NCBI RefSeq assembly: GCF_014384985.1
Contig: NZ_JACRSX010000004.1
Location: 107,031 to 171,030 of the forward strand
From: Jutongia huaianensis
GTDB lineage: Bacteria; Bacillota; Clostridia; Lachnospirales; Lachnospiraceae
Direction of reading: 5' to 3'
Length of the DNA stretch: 64,000 nt
Notes under the pieces: generated by a model
The model's input: only the letters and a program-made list of their open reading frames with translations
Told to the model about the DNA's origin: nothing
Databases searched by the model: none
Shown here: one piece after another, positions 8,593 through 21,288 of the stretch
How the letters are laid out: every line of letters starts with the position of its first letter
How positions within the stretch are numbered: position 1 is the first letter of the stretch
Translations under genes and position numbers: made by a program

Positions 8593-9534
8593 TCAGCTCA
8601 CAGAATCCTTTGATACATGCTGTACCAATGGTGTCTTATCTGTGATCGGCAATATATCATAACCAGCATTTTTCAGCTGTTTGATCAGCTTTGGTAAAGA
8701 TTCTGCCGTTGCTGTTTTGGTCTGCTCATCATGCATTAGTAATACCACATTACTGCCTGCCGCCTTAACATTTCTCAGGGCATGCTCCACCAGCTGGTCA
8801 GCCGTATAGGACTTTCCTGTAGCATCATCATTCTGGGCATTCCAGTCAAAATATGTCAGACCACTTTGATTCAGATAACGGATACATTCCTTCATCGGTA
8901 CCTTGCTGACAGTATTGCTGCTCCCTCCGGGAAAACGGTAATACTTTGGTCTGACTCCGGTGATCTGATATAAATAATCACTGATCCCTGTCACATCCTT
9001 CTCAAAAGATTCCAGATCAGCATACACCGTCCGGTAAACATGTGTATAAGAATGCATTCCCAGAGTATGCCCCTCCGAAACGATCCTCTGATATCTCTTC
9101 TGATTGGCCTCCCCTTTCTGGGCAATACAAAAAAATGTTGCCCGGACATTATTGGCTGCCAGCGTATCCAGGATGGAATCCGTATTTGCACTTGGTCCAT
9201 CATCAAAGGTCAGATAGACATTCGGCTTCTCCGGATCATCATAGAGAGCCGCCTGTATTTTCTCCAGCTCCTTTTGCTTTTCCTGAAGCTCTTTCTGCAG
9301 ATCGTCAAGCTCCTTCCGGAGATTTTCCCGATCTGTTTTATTCTGCTTCAGCTGCTGTTCCAGCCGGTCGATCTTTCCTCCAAGCGTCTGTACCCGTTTA
9401 TGATTCCGATAGCCATAAATGCACAATCCCAGGATGATCAGCAGACACACACTAAACAAAATCCGGCGAACCATCATTGCCTGTTTCCGCCTCTGACGCC
9501 GTCTTGCACGGATGCGTTCCTCCTGTCGTGTCAT
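8593..9534 (-). CDS. Membrane-anchored polysaccharide deacetylase (NodB domain)
   Basis: This is a predicted extracytoplasmic deacetylase acting on peptidoglycan or another N-acetylated glycan. Residues 1-22 are very basic and precede a single transmembrane helix (ILFSVCLLIILGLCIYGY). A Lys/Glu/Leu coiled coil of about 55 residues follows, then the NodB domain. The metal and catalytic motifs are intact: TFDDGPS, HSYTH and RFPGGSSN, with LMHD near the end. The ATG at 9534 has GAGAGAGGGG upstream. A promoter lies at 9578-9606. The long coiled coil probably holds the catalytic domain away from the membrane; its substrate is not shown by the sequence. Confidence 0.88.
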   Translation of the reverse strand: MTRQEERIRARRRQRRKQAMMVRRILFSVCLLIILGLCIYGYRNHKRVQTLGGKIDRLEQQLKQNKTDRENLRKELDDLQKELQEKQKELEKIQAALYDDPEKPNVYLTFDDGPSANTDSILDTLAANNVRATFFCIAQKGEANQKRYQRIVSEGHTLGMHSYTHVYRTVYADLESFEKDVTGISDYLYQITGVRPKYYRFPGGSSNTVSKVPMKECIRYLNQSGLTYFDWNAQNDDATGKSYTADQLVEHALRNVKAAGSNVVLLMHDEQTKTATAESLPKLIKQLKNAGYDILPITDKTPLVQHVSKDSVS

Positions 9535-9577
9535 TTCGTCCCCCTCTCTCCTATGGAAACAAGACCCATATTGCAAA

Positions 9578-9606
9578 AGTATAACATATCTTTGCTGTTT
9601 CGTCCA
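9578..9606 (-). promoter_or_regulatory. Promoter of the polysaccharide deacetylase gene
   Basis: On the minus strand TGGACG and TATACT are separated by exactly 17 nt, giving a start about 35 nt before the ATG at 9534. The -10 element is good and the -35 is 4 of 6. Confidence 0.5.
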
Positions 9607-9622
9607 GTACACGAGTTGTCAT

Positions 9623-11116
9623 CTATTGATTTAATTCATCCAGTAATTCCCGTCTTCTGGTGCCGATCAAAAGCTCCTGATTATACTGCAGATACCGCTC
9701 GCATGGATGCTGCGCAAAAAACTGTACTGCCTCCGTCATTAACGTCAGCTCCGTGACAAACAATATCATCTCCTGTCCGTTCCCAAAGGCATTTTCCATA
9801 AAATCAAAGGCTGCCTCGACTGCCTTTTCCCCTTCCTGCTCCAGAAGTTCCAGCTGCTGCCGGCACTGCTCGAAGCCGGCAGCGGCCTCTCCAAAAGCTT
9901 CTTTTGCCTCTGCTGCTGCCGGCTGAAACGCTGCCATCTCCCGGACCAGACTCTCCTTTTCCCGAAGAGCGGAATTTTCCTCCAGTTCTGCCCTCCCGGC
10001 CTTCTGATTCATTGCTTCCAGCTTTTCCAAAAGCATTTTATATTGCTCCGCCGGTGTCTGATGCGTTTCCTCTTCCTTTAAGGTATGCTGATATTCCTTT
10101 AAATAGTCATACCACCGGTCTGTTTTTCTTTTTTGCCGGCATATCTGTCCCAGCCGGCTCTGAAGCGCATCCGTTAAAAGTTCCACAACACTGACCCGCT
10201 CATCAAATGCAGCATGAAAAAGTCTCGTATACACCTCCGTCCGGACACATCCTTTGAGAATCTCCGGGATGCCGTAATCATCCTGATATTTATGATACAG
10301 CTCCAGATATGCCGCCACATCCTCTGCCACATCGTGATGACGAAGGAATTCATAGACAACTTCCTCCCCTGCCGGAAGTCCCAGCTCCTCATAGGCATAG
10401 ACAAGCTGGCTGAGATCCTCCCAGCCTCTGGCTGTCACAAACTGCAGACCATCCACATCAGCTTCCACCCGGTAAAAATTCTTTGGGCGAAGCTCCAGAT
10501 AGCTTAACAGGGCACCGTGTATCCTCTGCTTTCTCGCATACTCCTTCCAGACACCGTAATCCGCTTCCACGTCGATCCGGCGGACGCGGTCCAATGTAAC
10601 CATATCAAAATCCCGGACGGATTTATTATATTCCGGCGGATTTCCTGCCGCCACGATCACCCATCCCTCCGGCACCTTCTGGTTACCAAACATCTTCCCC
10701 TGAAGAAACTGCAGCATGGTCGGTGCCAGTGTTTCTGAAACACAGTTGATCTCATCCACAAAAAGGATTCCCTCCTGCAGACCGGTCTCCTCCATCCTCC
10801 GGTATACACTGGCAATGATCTCGCTCATCGTATATTCTGTGACGGAATACGTCTTTCCGTCATAAGAGGTCTCACGGATAAACGGCAGCCCCACAGCACT
10901 CTGTCTCGTGTGGTGGGTAATATTGTATGCCACTAATGCAACTTTGCACTCCCGTGCGATCTGTTCCATAATCTGTGTCTTTCCAATTCCCGGAGGCCCC
11001 ATCAAAAGGATCGGTCTCTGACGGACAGAGGGAATTTTGTAATCTCCCATCTCATCCTTTTTCAGATATGCCTGTACAGTATTTTTTATCTCATTCTTTG
11101 CCTCTTTAATATTCAT
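9623..11116 (-). CDS. MoxR-type AAA+ ATPase with coiled-coil C-terminal extension
   Basis: MoxR ATPases work as chaperones together with VWA-domain partners, usually encoded next door. Walker A is GPPGIGKT (about residue 44), Walker B is ILFVDEIN, sensor 1 is AAGNPPEYN, and TARGWEDLS lies at the sensor 2 position. Residues 1-290 are the ATPase. The remaining 200 residues are Glu/Ala/Gln-rich and predicted helical, longer than in simple MoxR proteins. The ATG at 11116 overlaps the end of the VWA gene by 11 nt, so the two are probably translationally coupled and made in fixed ratio. The protein being remodelled is unknown. Confidence 0.88.
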   Translation of the reverse strand: MNIKEAKNEIKNTVQAYLKKDEMGDYKIPSVRQRPILLMGPPGIGKTQIMEQIARECKVALVAYNITHHTRQSAVGLPFIRETSYDGKTYSVTEYTMSEIIASVYRRMEETGLQEGILFVDEINCVSETLAPTMLQFLQGKMFGNQKVPEGWVIVAAGNPPEYNKSVRDFDMVTLDRVRRIDVEADYGVWKEYARKQRIHGALLSYLELRPKNFYRVEADVDGLQFVTARGWEDLSQLVYAYEELGLPAGEEVVYEFLRHHDVAEDVAAYLELYHKYQDDYGIPEILKGCVRTEVYTRLFHAAFDERVSVVELLTDALQSRLGQICRQKRKTDRWYDYLKEYQHTLKEEETHQTPAEQYKMLLEKLEAMNQKAGRAELEENSALREKESLVREMAAFQPAAAEAKEAFGEAAAGFEQCRQQLELLEQEGEKAVEAAFDFMENAFGNGQEMILFVTELTLMTEAVQFFAQHPCERYLQYNQELLIGTRRRELLDELNQ

Positions 11117-12413
11117 TATAACGAACCTGCCCCTCATCAATTCTCATACGCATCGCCCACGGCGGCACCTTCTCTTCCTCGTAATCCTCCAGAAATAAAA
11201 ATGCCGTTTTGTAAGGCGGTTTTTCACCGGGATAAACACCCTTTCCATCCGTAAAATACAAAAGACCGCAGAGGTTGTCAAAAGCTCCCTGTTCCAAAAG
11301 CTCCTGCACCCGTGTAAAAGCCGGCCGGAAATCCGTGCCGCCTCCACCGTATATTTCAAAATGATCAAACAGACGGTCTAACTCCTCCAGAGAACAGATC
11401 ACATCCTCCTTTTGTACCGTCTCATCGCACTGCAGCACCCAGACCCTCGCCTTTCGAAAAAAGCTGTCCTGCCCTGCAAGGATCTGAAAGGTCTCCTGCA
11501 GAAACCCCTGCACAAGCTCCCCGCTGGTGGAATAACTGGTATCCACAACCACCACAAAATCCTGTATCTTTTTTACCTCACTGCTTTCCACCGGCTCCAC
11601 CAGAGGCAGATTGCCATAGATTTGCAGCCCATAGGTATAATAGCTTAGATCAAACTCATCGGGATCCAGCTTCAGTTCCTCCCGCATTACAGCAAATTTC
11701 TTCAAAAACTCCTGATAGCTTCTTCTGCGCTGTCCGGCTTTCATCTGCTGTCCCAGCAGTCTTTGTCCTTTCTCGCTGTCATCCCCCTGCCGTTTCTGCT
11801 CCAGAGAGATCTGATGCGCCGCCTGCTTCCATTGATTTCTCGCAGGCGAAGGCATCGCCTGCCTGTGCTCCTCTTTCGGCCAGTACCGGTGATCATCCGC
11901 AAAAAACTCCTGTCCCAGCTTTCGGACCATCTCCTGATCCTTTTCCTGAAGATAACGGTATACCACTGCTGCAGAAATTCCACTGCCCAGCTTCTCTAAT
12001 TCACCATAAACCTGCTCTCTGGTCCATCCAAGGATGCGCTGTACAGCCGGCTTATCCAGATGGTCGATCACATATTCTACAGCAATATCACAGGCAATAT
12101 GCCACAGCAGCCGCTCCCTCTGTCCCCCGATCCACAAATGCTGGAACAGACAATGAAGCACACTGTGAAGATAAAGGCGATTCAGATATTTATCATTTTT
12201 TTGAAATACCCGGATCAGCTGCTCCGAAGAATAATGAAGCACCTCCCCGTCAGCCGCCAGCGTGGTGATCTGCCGGTCTGCCTGCGGCGTCATGATCTGA
12301 AACGCCCTTCCCATATAACGAAGATCCACAAACAAAGCATCTTTGGTGTACGCAAGCACCTTACATGCCATCTGATCCTCCCACTCTGTCTCTGTCATGA
12401 TATGTTCTTTCAT
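11106..12413 (-). CDS. DUF2201/VWA-like protein, MoxR partner with altered metallopeptidase motif
   Basis: The C-terminal part (about residues 285-435) is a von Willebrand A-like domain with all MIDAS elements: DTSYS, GGGGTDF and YFTDGKG. The N-terminal part matches the putative metallopeptidase half of DUF2201 proteins, which normally carry HExLH followed by another His. Here the motif reads HSVLHCLFQH (His83, Ser84), so the usual catalytic Glu is Ser. AGGA lies 5 nt before the ATG at 12413. It overlaps the MoxR gene downstream and follows the LRR gene by 12 nt. The ATPase-VWA pairing is a known chaperone architecture; the substrate cannot be read from sequence. Confidence 0.82.
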   Translation of the reverse strand: MKEHIMTETEWEDQMACKVLAYTKDALFVDLRYMGRAFQIMTPQADRQITTLAADGEVLHYSSEQLIRVFQKNDKYLNRLYLHSVLHCLFQHLWIGGQRERLLWHIACDIAVEYVIDHLDKPAVQRILGWTREQVYGELEKLGSGISAAVVYRYLQEKDQEMVRKLGQEFFADDHRYWPKEEHRQAMPSPARNQWKQAAHQISLEQKRQGDDSEKGQRLLGQQMKAGQRRRSYQEFLKKFAVMREELKLDPDEFDLSYYTYGLQIYGNLPLVEPVESSEVKKIQDFVVVVDTSYSTSGELVQGFLQETFQILAGQDSFFRKARVWVLQCDETVQKEDVICSLEELDRLFDHFEIYGGGGTDFRPAFTRVQELLEQGAFDNLCGLLYFTDGKGVYPGEKPPYKTAFLFLEDYEEEKVPPWAMRMRIDEGQVRYNEY

Positions 12414-12425
12414 TATATTCCTCTT

Positions 12426-13406
12426 TTACCATTCCTCAAATGTATACCTTTCTGTTTTCGGTGTTTCCTGAAGCTTTTGTCTTTGAAGTTTCAAGATTTC
12501 CGCGGTTCCCTGCACCCACTCCTTCCGGGATGACATTGACGCTGCCATCTGTAATCCTTCCCCGGAAAGTATATTACCGGCTGCAAACTGCCGTAAAGTC
12601 TCTATCTCCTGCTCCTCTACCAAAACTGCCGCCAGTACCTCCTGATGCTCCTGCAGATATTCCCGGTATCTCTGTTCCGGTATCTCCTCCAGATCTACAG
12701 GATATGCCAGTCTGCTTCCTGCCAAACGACACAATGTTTCTGCACTTTCTTCAGCACAGGCCTGTTCAAATATCTCATCATAATTCCGGAGTGAAACAAG
12801 CCCCTCACGAAAACACTGTCTCGCGCGGAATCCCTCTCCCCGGATGCTCATAGCAAAAATGTGGGCAGGTCCGATCTCATCATGATATTCTTCATACTCC
12901 GGATAAAACAATCTGCCAACAATCCTCTGCCCCTCCACAAAAAAAACATCCATAGAACACATTCTCTGCGCCAGAAGCTGTTTCAGACCGGTCTCCTGTC
13001 TCATATTTCCGGTTATACGGAACCGGTGAAGCAATCTACAGTTCATAAAGGCGTCACTCCCCACTTCGGTAAGATTTATTCCAAAGCAAAGCTCCTGCAG
13101 ATTTTTACAGTTATAAAAAGCAAGATTTCCAAGTTTTTTTACGGTATCCGGTAATTCCACCTGCTGAAGATATTCTCCGGATAATGACCTTGTTCCATCC
13201 GGTCTTTCCGGAGCCTCCCGGACCCTCGCGGAATCCGCGAAGCAGTAATTGCCAATCTCTGTCACCGGATATCCATTGATCTCTCCCGGCACAGCAATAG
13301 CGGGAGAATCTCCGTAGCATCGTAAAAGACGTACTCCCCCACTTTCTGCTTCTTCTATATACAAATATAACTGCGTTCTATGAACCATCCATCTCTTAAA
13401 GTCCAT
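12426..13406 (-). CDS. Cytoplasmic BspA-type leucine-rich repeat (LRR_5) protein
   Basis: This 326-residue protein has no signal peptide or membrane segment. Residues about 30-140 show the BspA/LRR_5 pattern: AIAVPGEINGYPVTEIGNYC, then LQQVELPDTVKKLGNLAFYN, then GINLTEVGSDAFMNC. LRR_5 proteins are most often surface proteins, so an unexported one is unusual. Residues 150-326 match nothing I recognise; they are helical, Glu/Gln-rich and contain several Cys. It sits between the MarR gene (19-nt gap) and the VWA gene (12-nt gap), clearly one transcription unit. I infer that it supplies substrate recognition for the VWA-MoxR pair; this is not shown by sequence. Confidence 0.75.
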   Translation of the reverse strand: MDFKRWMVHRTQLYLYIEEAESGGVRLLRCYGDSPAIAVPGEINGYPVTEIGNYCFADSARVREAPERPDGTRSLSGEYLQQVELPDTVKKLGNLAFYNCKNLQELCFGINLTEVGSDAFMNCRLLHRFRITGNMRQETGLKQLLAQRMCSMDVFFVEGQRIVGRLFYPEYEEYHDEIGPAHIFAMSIRGEGFRARQCFREGLVSLRNYDEIFEQACAEESAETLCRLAGSRLAYPVDLEEIPEQRYREYLQEHQEVLAAVLVEEQEIETLRQFAAGNILSGEGLQMAASMSSRKEWVQGTAEILKLQRQKLQETPKTERYTFEEW

Positions 13407-13425
13407 CTTTTAACCTCTGTATCTT

Positions 13426-13860
13426 TTATTTGGAGTCCTTCGCATCGGGATATGACAGGACAATCTTCAAAAGCCGGATCAGCTCCTCCGTATCCTTCGG
13501 TCCCAGAATCTGAAACATTCCTTCATATTCTCTGCTGATCATCTGACGCATTTCCATTACCTGTTTTTTTCCTTCTTCCGTGATACACACATTCACATGA
13601 CGACGATCCCGTTCCCCACGCACTCTCCTGATGAGTCCCTTAGATTCCAGACTCGTCAGAATATCCGTCATCCTTCCCGGTACTACATGAAGATGCTCTG
13701 TCAGCTTTCCTGCATGAACGTGGTCTTCAATATAGCAGAGATACCGCAGCACACCGTATTCACCACGGATACTGTCCATCACTGTCCGGTTCATTTTGCT
13801 GTTTAGCAGTTCTGCCAAAAGATTGTATAATTCTTCACCTAAATTCTGCTCATCGATCAT
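13426..13860 (-). CDS. MarR-family transcriptional regulator
   Basis: The 144-residue protein has the MarR winged helix: helix-turn-helix around GKLTEHLHVVPGRMTDILTS, then LESKGLIRRVRGERDRRHVN, which holds the Asp-Arg wing signature DRRHV. Flanking helices would form the dimer interface. The ATG at 13860 has GGGAG 8 nt upstream and is preferred over the longer frame. It is second in a run led by a small orphan ORF and directly precedes LRR-VWA-MoxR. MarR proteins usually repress their own operon in response to a small molecule, so control of this module is a reasonable inference. Confidence 0.9.
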   Translation of the reverse strand: MIDEQNLGEELYNLLAELLNSKMNRTVMDSIRGEYGVLRYLCYIEDHVHAGKLTEHLHVVPGRMTDILTSLESKGLIRRVRGERDRRHVNVCITEEGKKQVMEMRQMISREYEGMFQILGPKDTEELIRLLKIVLSYPDAKDSK

Positions 13861-13908
13861 TTCTATGTCTCCCTGTCTCCATATCAAATGTTCTGTTTTC
13901 CTTTTCTC

Positions 13909-14100
13909 TCACCGAATATACCGACGGATCTCCATGCCCTCCTTTTTGGCCATGGCAAGCAGTCCCTGTTCATCCGTAAGCCGGGCTGTATATATTTTAT
14001 TTCGTACCTCCGGCGATTTCTGGTTCGGAATACTTCGAAGCTGTCGAAGTAAATCCCTGCGAAGCCGCTTTGCATCTACACTTCCAATCATAAAATCCAT
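13909..14100 (-). CDS. 63-residue basic orphan protein, first gene of the MarR-LRR-VWA-MoxR run
   Basis: The small ORF starts at an ATG (14100) with AAAGGAG 8 nt upstream, one of the strongest ribosome sites in the window, and a sound promoter lies just before it. The product is basic (many Arg and Lys), with no signal peptide, membrane helix or Cys. It begins MDFMIGSVDAKRLRRDLLRQ and ends EGMEIRRYIR. I do not recognise the family. The frame stays open upstream to 14361 inside the VanZ gene, but the ribosome site marks the short version. It could be a regulator or adaptor of the downstream genes; that is conjecture. Confidence 0.6.
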   Translation of the reverse strand: MDFMIGSVDAKRLRRDLLRQLRSIPNQKSPEVRNKIYTARLTDEQGLLAMAKKEGMEIRRYIR

Positions 14101-14126
14101 TCTGACCGCTCCTTTCCTGCCTAGCC

Positions 14127-14155
14127 ATATTACCCCAAAAGAAACACAATGTAAA
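14127..14155 (-). promoter_or_regulatory. Promoter of the sORF-MarR-LRR-VWA-MoxR run
   Basis: On the minus strand TTTACA and TAATAT are spaced 17 nt apart. The predicted start is near 14120, about 20 nt upstream of the small ORF. It lies in the 74-nt gap after the VanZ gene. Confidence 0.6.
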
Positions 14156-14174
14156 ATGCTTTTTCCAGATGGTA

Positions 14175-15260
14175 TCATTTCCGGTGTCCACGGCTTCCCC
14201 TCCACCAGAGAGCGTACACAATCAGCGTACCGGCCGCTGCGCCGCAGCTGTCGATCAGCACATCCCGGAACTGCCCGCTGCGCCCCGGCACAAACAATTG
14301 ATGAAACTCGTCCGTAGAAGCATATAATGCCGCCAGGATAACGGACCAGATCACAATACATCCTTCCATATATTCTCCCGCCAGTATCCCCAGCAAAAGA
14401 ACTGCCAATATGGCATATTCTGTCATATGTGCTCCTTTCCTGACCGGAAACTCAATCCGCTCTGCCAGTGCTGTCTGCTCCTCTGGTGTTTTCATATTAT
14501 AGTCCGGTATCATCAATGCACAGATAACCCTTTCCACCCGCAGGCTTGTCTGTGTGGATTCATCCGCAGGCTGGGAAGAAAATAAAAAGATCACAACCAT
14601 CCACAAAACCGCTGCCACCAGAAAAACCCGTTTTCGTATGAAGGTCTGATGCCAAAATAACCTTACTCCCATACAAAACAAACGGATCAGCCACCAGATC
14701 AGCCAGCCGGCCAGTGCTCCAAGTCCATTCATGACCACATCATCCAGCTGACAATAGCCCCTGCCGGTGCGAAGCTGGATATATTCTATACATGCGCTGC
14801 ATAATATTCCGGCCGGCACGGTCAGCCAATGACCTCTGCCCGGCAGACAGACGGGCAGCAGAATCCCAAACGGAAGAAACAACAGAATGTTTTCCAGAAC
14901 CCACGCGTGATCCTGCATTGTAGTTCCCCAGGTTCCAAGAAACTGCAGCTGCGTCCCCCATCTGCTGCCGGGTTCTCTGCTAAAAAATACCGTCTGTAGC
15001 AGCACCAGAAAATAAATTACAAAAAGAATACTTCCGATCCACTGACCCTGTCGGAGCGGCCACCACCGGCAAACCGTTTCCGTCTCCCCGTCCGTATTCA
15101 TTCCTTCTGGCTGCTTTTTCTTTTGCCGATACCGCAGCTTTCCCGCTGCCAGACAGAAGAACAGCATCACGATTCCATAAACAATGCCTGTCTTTGCCGC
15201 TTTGGGCACAAAGGAAACCACCTTTGCTATATCTGCCATCATACATTGAAAAATATTCAT
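14175..15260 (-). CDS. Tandem VanZ-domain membrane protein
   Basis: VanZ-like proteins are small membrane proteins linked to low-level teicoplanin resistance and envelope functions. This one carries two copies. The first (about residues 75-200) contains VLENILLFLPFGILLPV and LDDVVMNGLGALAGW. The second (about 215-361) contains LFSSQPADESTQ, VRKGAHMTEYAILAVLL and STDEFHQLFVPGRSGQFRDV. The second copy keeps the Lys-His and Asp-Glu-x-His motifs best; the first is more diverged. A basic loop separates the N-terminal helix from copy one. The downstream small-ORF run has its own promoter, so linkage is loose. Confidence 0.82.
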   Translation of the reverse strand: MNIFQCMMADIAKVVSFVPKAAKTGIVYGIVMLFFCLAAGKLRYRQKKKQPEGMNTDGETETVCRWWPLRQGQWIGSILFVIYFLVLLQTVFFSREPGSRWGTQLQFLGTWGTTMQDHAWVLENILLFLPFGILLPVCLPGRGHWLTVPAGILCSACIEYIQLRTGRGYCQLDDVVMNGLGALAGWLIWWLIRLFCMGVRLFWHQTFIRKRVFLVAAVLWMVVIFLFSSQPADESTQTSLRVERVICALMIPDYNMKTPEEQTALAERIEFPVRKGAHMTEYAILAVLLLGILAGEYMEGCIVIWSVILAALYASTDEFHQLFVPGRSGQFRDVLIDSCGAAAGTLIVYALWWRGSRGHRK

Positions 15261-15332
15261 TTTCCACCCTCACACATCTCGATCTGAATGCCTAACTTTC
15301 ATTTTACTTATGTATCTTACCATAATTTCATC

Positions 15333-15380
15333 AAAAAACAACCGTTACAAAATGAATAAACATTTCATAACGGTTGTTTT
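15333..15380. terminator. Terminator after the GH2 gene
   Basis: AACAACCGTTA (15337-15347) pairs with TAACGGTTGTT (15368-15378). Read on the minus strand the stem is followed by TTTTTTG, which makes it the terminator of the GH2 gene ending at 15407. It separates that gene from vanZ. Confidence 0.8.
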
Positions 15381-15406
15381 CAATGATCTATGCTGCTTCA
15401 ATATTA

Positions 15407-19363
<3,957 letters not shown>

Positions 19364-19400
19364 TCACAATTCTAACAAGTTACCGTATCGCGATATAATT

Positions 19401-19429
19401 ATCTTAACAATGCTACCAGAGGAATTCAA
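19401..19429 (-). promoter_or_regulatory. Promoter of the GH2 gene
   Basis: On the minus strand TTGAAT and TAAGAT are separated by 17 nt, about 55 nt before the ATG at 19345. No clear operator or cre-like site was recognised beside it. Confidence 0.5.
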
Positions 19430-19538
19430 CCACTTCAGAAAAGTATATGTTCATTTTGTTCTAATCCATTTATTTTTGTTTAACTCGCTCTAAACGACAT
19501 CCGTTCAAATTCTTCCCCTTATATATAAGCAGCTCAAT

Positions 19539-19569
19539 AAAAAATCAGCAGCCGGATTAGGGCTGCTGA
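19539..19569 (-). terminator. Terminator after the Nudix gene
   Basis: TCAGCAGCC (19545-19553) pairs with GGCTGCTGA (19561-19569). On the minus strand the stem is followed by TTTTTT. It closes the rho-to-Nudix run. Confidence 0.85.
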
Positions 19570-19601
19570 CACTAGGTACACTATTGATGATATAACTGTT
19601 C

Positions 19602-20102
19602 TTATTCAAATGCCTGACGGATACTGTCATAATGAAGAAAGATTCCCTCTTTTCCGTACTTCTCGATCTCCGCAGGACCGGCAATCTCAAAGCCTTTTAC
19701 TTCTTCCTGCTGCACCGTTACATCGGCCTCTGTAAAGTCCATGGTAAACCGGTAAACATCCACAAAATAGTTGTCGCCTTCTTTAATATTTTCCCGGCGA
19801 TAGGAAAACAAAAGACCACCTTCTGCCTTTGATACATCCAGACCAGTTTCTTCCTGTATTTCCCGTAAAATGGCATCTGCAGAATCCTCTCCTGCCTGCA
19901 CACCGCCGCCCGGTACTTCCCACCAGCCCGGTGCCCATTCTTTATTCATGGCGCGCTTCGTGATCAGGAATCTGCCGTCCGGCCGTCTGATCACTCCCAG
20001 AACGGACAGATGGTATTCGCCTTCCTTCAGCCGCCAGTCGTTGCGTTTCATAGTACGCCCGGTACGCTGTTTGTTTTCATCGTATATATCCCAAAATTCC
20101 AT
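19602..20102 (-). CDS. Nudix hydrolase
   Basis: A 166-residue Nudix protein hydrolysing a nucleoside diphosphate-linked substrate. The Nudix box is intact: GGVQAGEDSADAILREIQ followed by EETGL. The N-terminus (MEFWDIYDENKQRTGRTMKR) resembles the lead of IPP-isomerase-like or YfcD-type Nudix proteins, so an isoprenoid role is conceivable but unproven. It follows prfA by 41 nt and is the last gene before a strong terminator. Confidence 0.88.
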   Translation of the reverse strand: MEFWDIYDENKQRTGRTMKRNDWRLKEGEYHLSVLGVIRRPDGRFLITKRAMNKEWAPGWWEVPGGGVQAGEDSADAILREIQEETGLDVSKAEGGLLFSYRRENIKEGDNYFVDVYRFTMDFTEADVTVQQEEVKGFEIAGPAEIEKYGKEGIFLHYDSIRQAFE

Positions 20103-20143
20103 TATTTTTATTCCTCTGTATCTAACAATCCTTTCTCAACTTT

Positions 20144-21220
20144 TTATGCTTCCTCATTCATCTTCGCCAGCTTCGCTGCCTGGTCCACTGCAATAATATT
20201 ATCTAACAGCTCATTGAGATCTCCGTCAAGAATTTCATTCAGACGGTGGCTTGTAAACTTGATTCTGTGATCAGTCACACGTCCCTGCGGGAAATTGTAG
20301 GTACGGATCTTTTCCGAACGGTCACCGGTTCCCACCTGACTGCGCCGCTCTGCTGACTGCTCACTCTCCGCCTTCTCTCTCTCCAGATCATAAATACGGG
20401 AACGGAGAACCTTCATTGCCTTATCCTTATTTTTGAGCTGTGACTTTTCATCCTGACAGGACACCACAATTCCCGTTGGAATATGTGTGATACGAACAGC
20501 CGAATCCGTGGTATTGACACACTGGCCACCATTTCCGGAAGCACGGAACACGTCAATCTTACAGTCCTTTGGATCCACCTGCACATCCACCTCTTCTACC
20601 TCCGGCATGATCGCTACGGTGGCAGTAGAAGTATGGATACGGCCGCCTGACTCAGTAGACGGAATTCTCTGTACCCGGTGAACACCACTCTCATATTTCA
20701 GCTTGGAGTATGCACCAAGACCATTTACCATAAAGACAATTTCTTTAAAACCGCCAATGCCATTCTCATTGGCACTCATCACTTCGACCTTCCAGCGGTT
20801 TGCCTCTGCAAATTTAGAATACATCCGGAACAGATCTGCCGCAAAAAGTGCCGCCTCATCTCCACCGGCACCGCCACGGATCTCCACGATAACGTTTTTA
20901 TCATCATTCGGATCCTTCGGAAGCATCAGGATCTTTAACTCCTGCTCACATTTTTCTACCGTCTCACGGCATTCTGCCAGCTCTTCCTTGGCAAGCTCCC
21001 GCATCTCCTCGTCATTTTCCTCTTCCAGTATCTGGAGACTTTCTTCAATGCCGTCCTTCGCTGCACGATACTCCTGATACTTCTCTACGATCGGCGTCAG
21101 CTCACTCTGCTCCTTCATCAGCTGCCGGTATTTATTCTGGTCATTAATGACATCGGGATCGGTCAACTGCATATTTATTTCTTCCAGACTCCGCGCTAAA
21201 TCCTCTAAACGATCAAACAT
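20144..21220 (-). CDS. prfA: Peptide chain release factor 1
   Basis: RF1 recognises UAA and UAG and triggers peptide release. The GGQ loop is in [20 protein letters not shown], whose Gln is the residue methylated by Prm[21 protein letters not shown] follows. The residues preceding [12 protein letters not shown] are typical of RF1 rather than RF2. Length is 358 residues. GGAGG lies just upstream of the ATG. It follows prmC, the usual partner, by 68 nt. Confidence 0.97.
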   Translation of the reverse strand: MFDRLEDLARSLEEINMQLTDPDVINDQNKYRQLMKEQSELTPIVEKYQEYRAAKDGIEESLQILEEENDEEMRELAKEELAECRETVEKCEQELKILMLPKDPNDDKNVIVEIRGGAGGDEAALFAADLFRMYSKFAEANRWKVEVMSANENGIGGFKEIVFMVNGLGAYSKLKYESGVHRVQRIPSTESGGRIHTSTATVAIMPEVEEVDVQVDPKDCKIDVFRASGNGGQCVNTTDSAVRITHIPTGIVVSCQDEKSQLKNKDKAMKVLRSRIYDLEREKAESEQSAERRSQVGTGDRSEKIRTYNFPQGRVTDHRIKFTSHRLNEILDGDLNELLDNIIAVDQAAKLAKMNEEA

Positions 21221-21288
21221 TTTTCTTCCTCCTGTTTCCTGCTATTGTTTATTCTTTCACAGACTTTGAACCTGAAGCACAAAGCATT

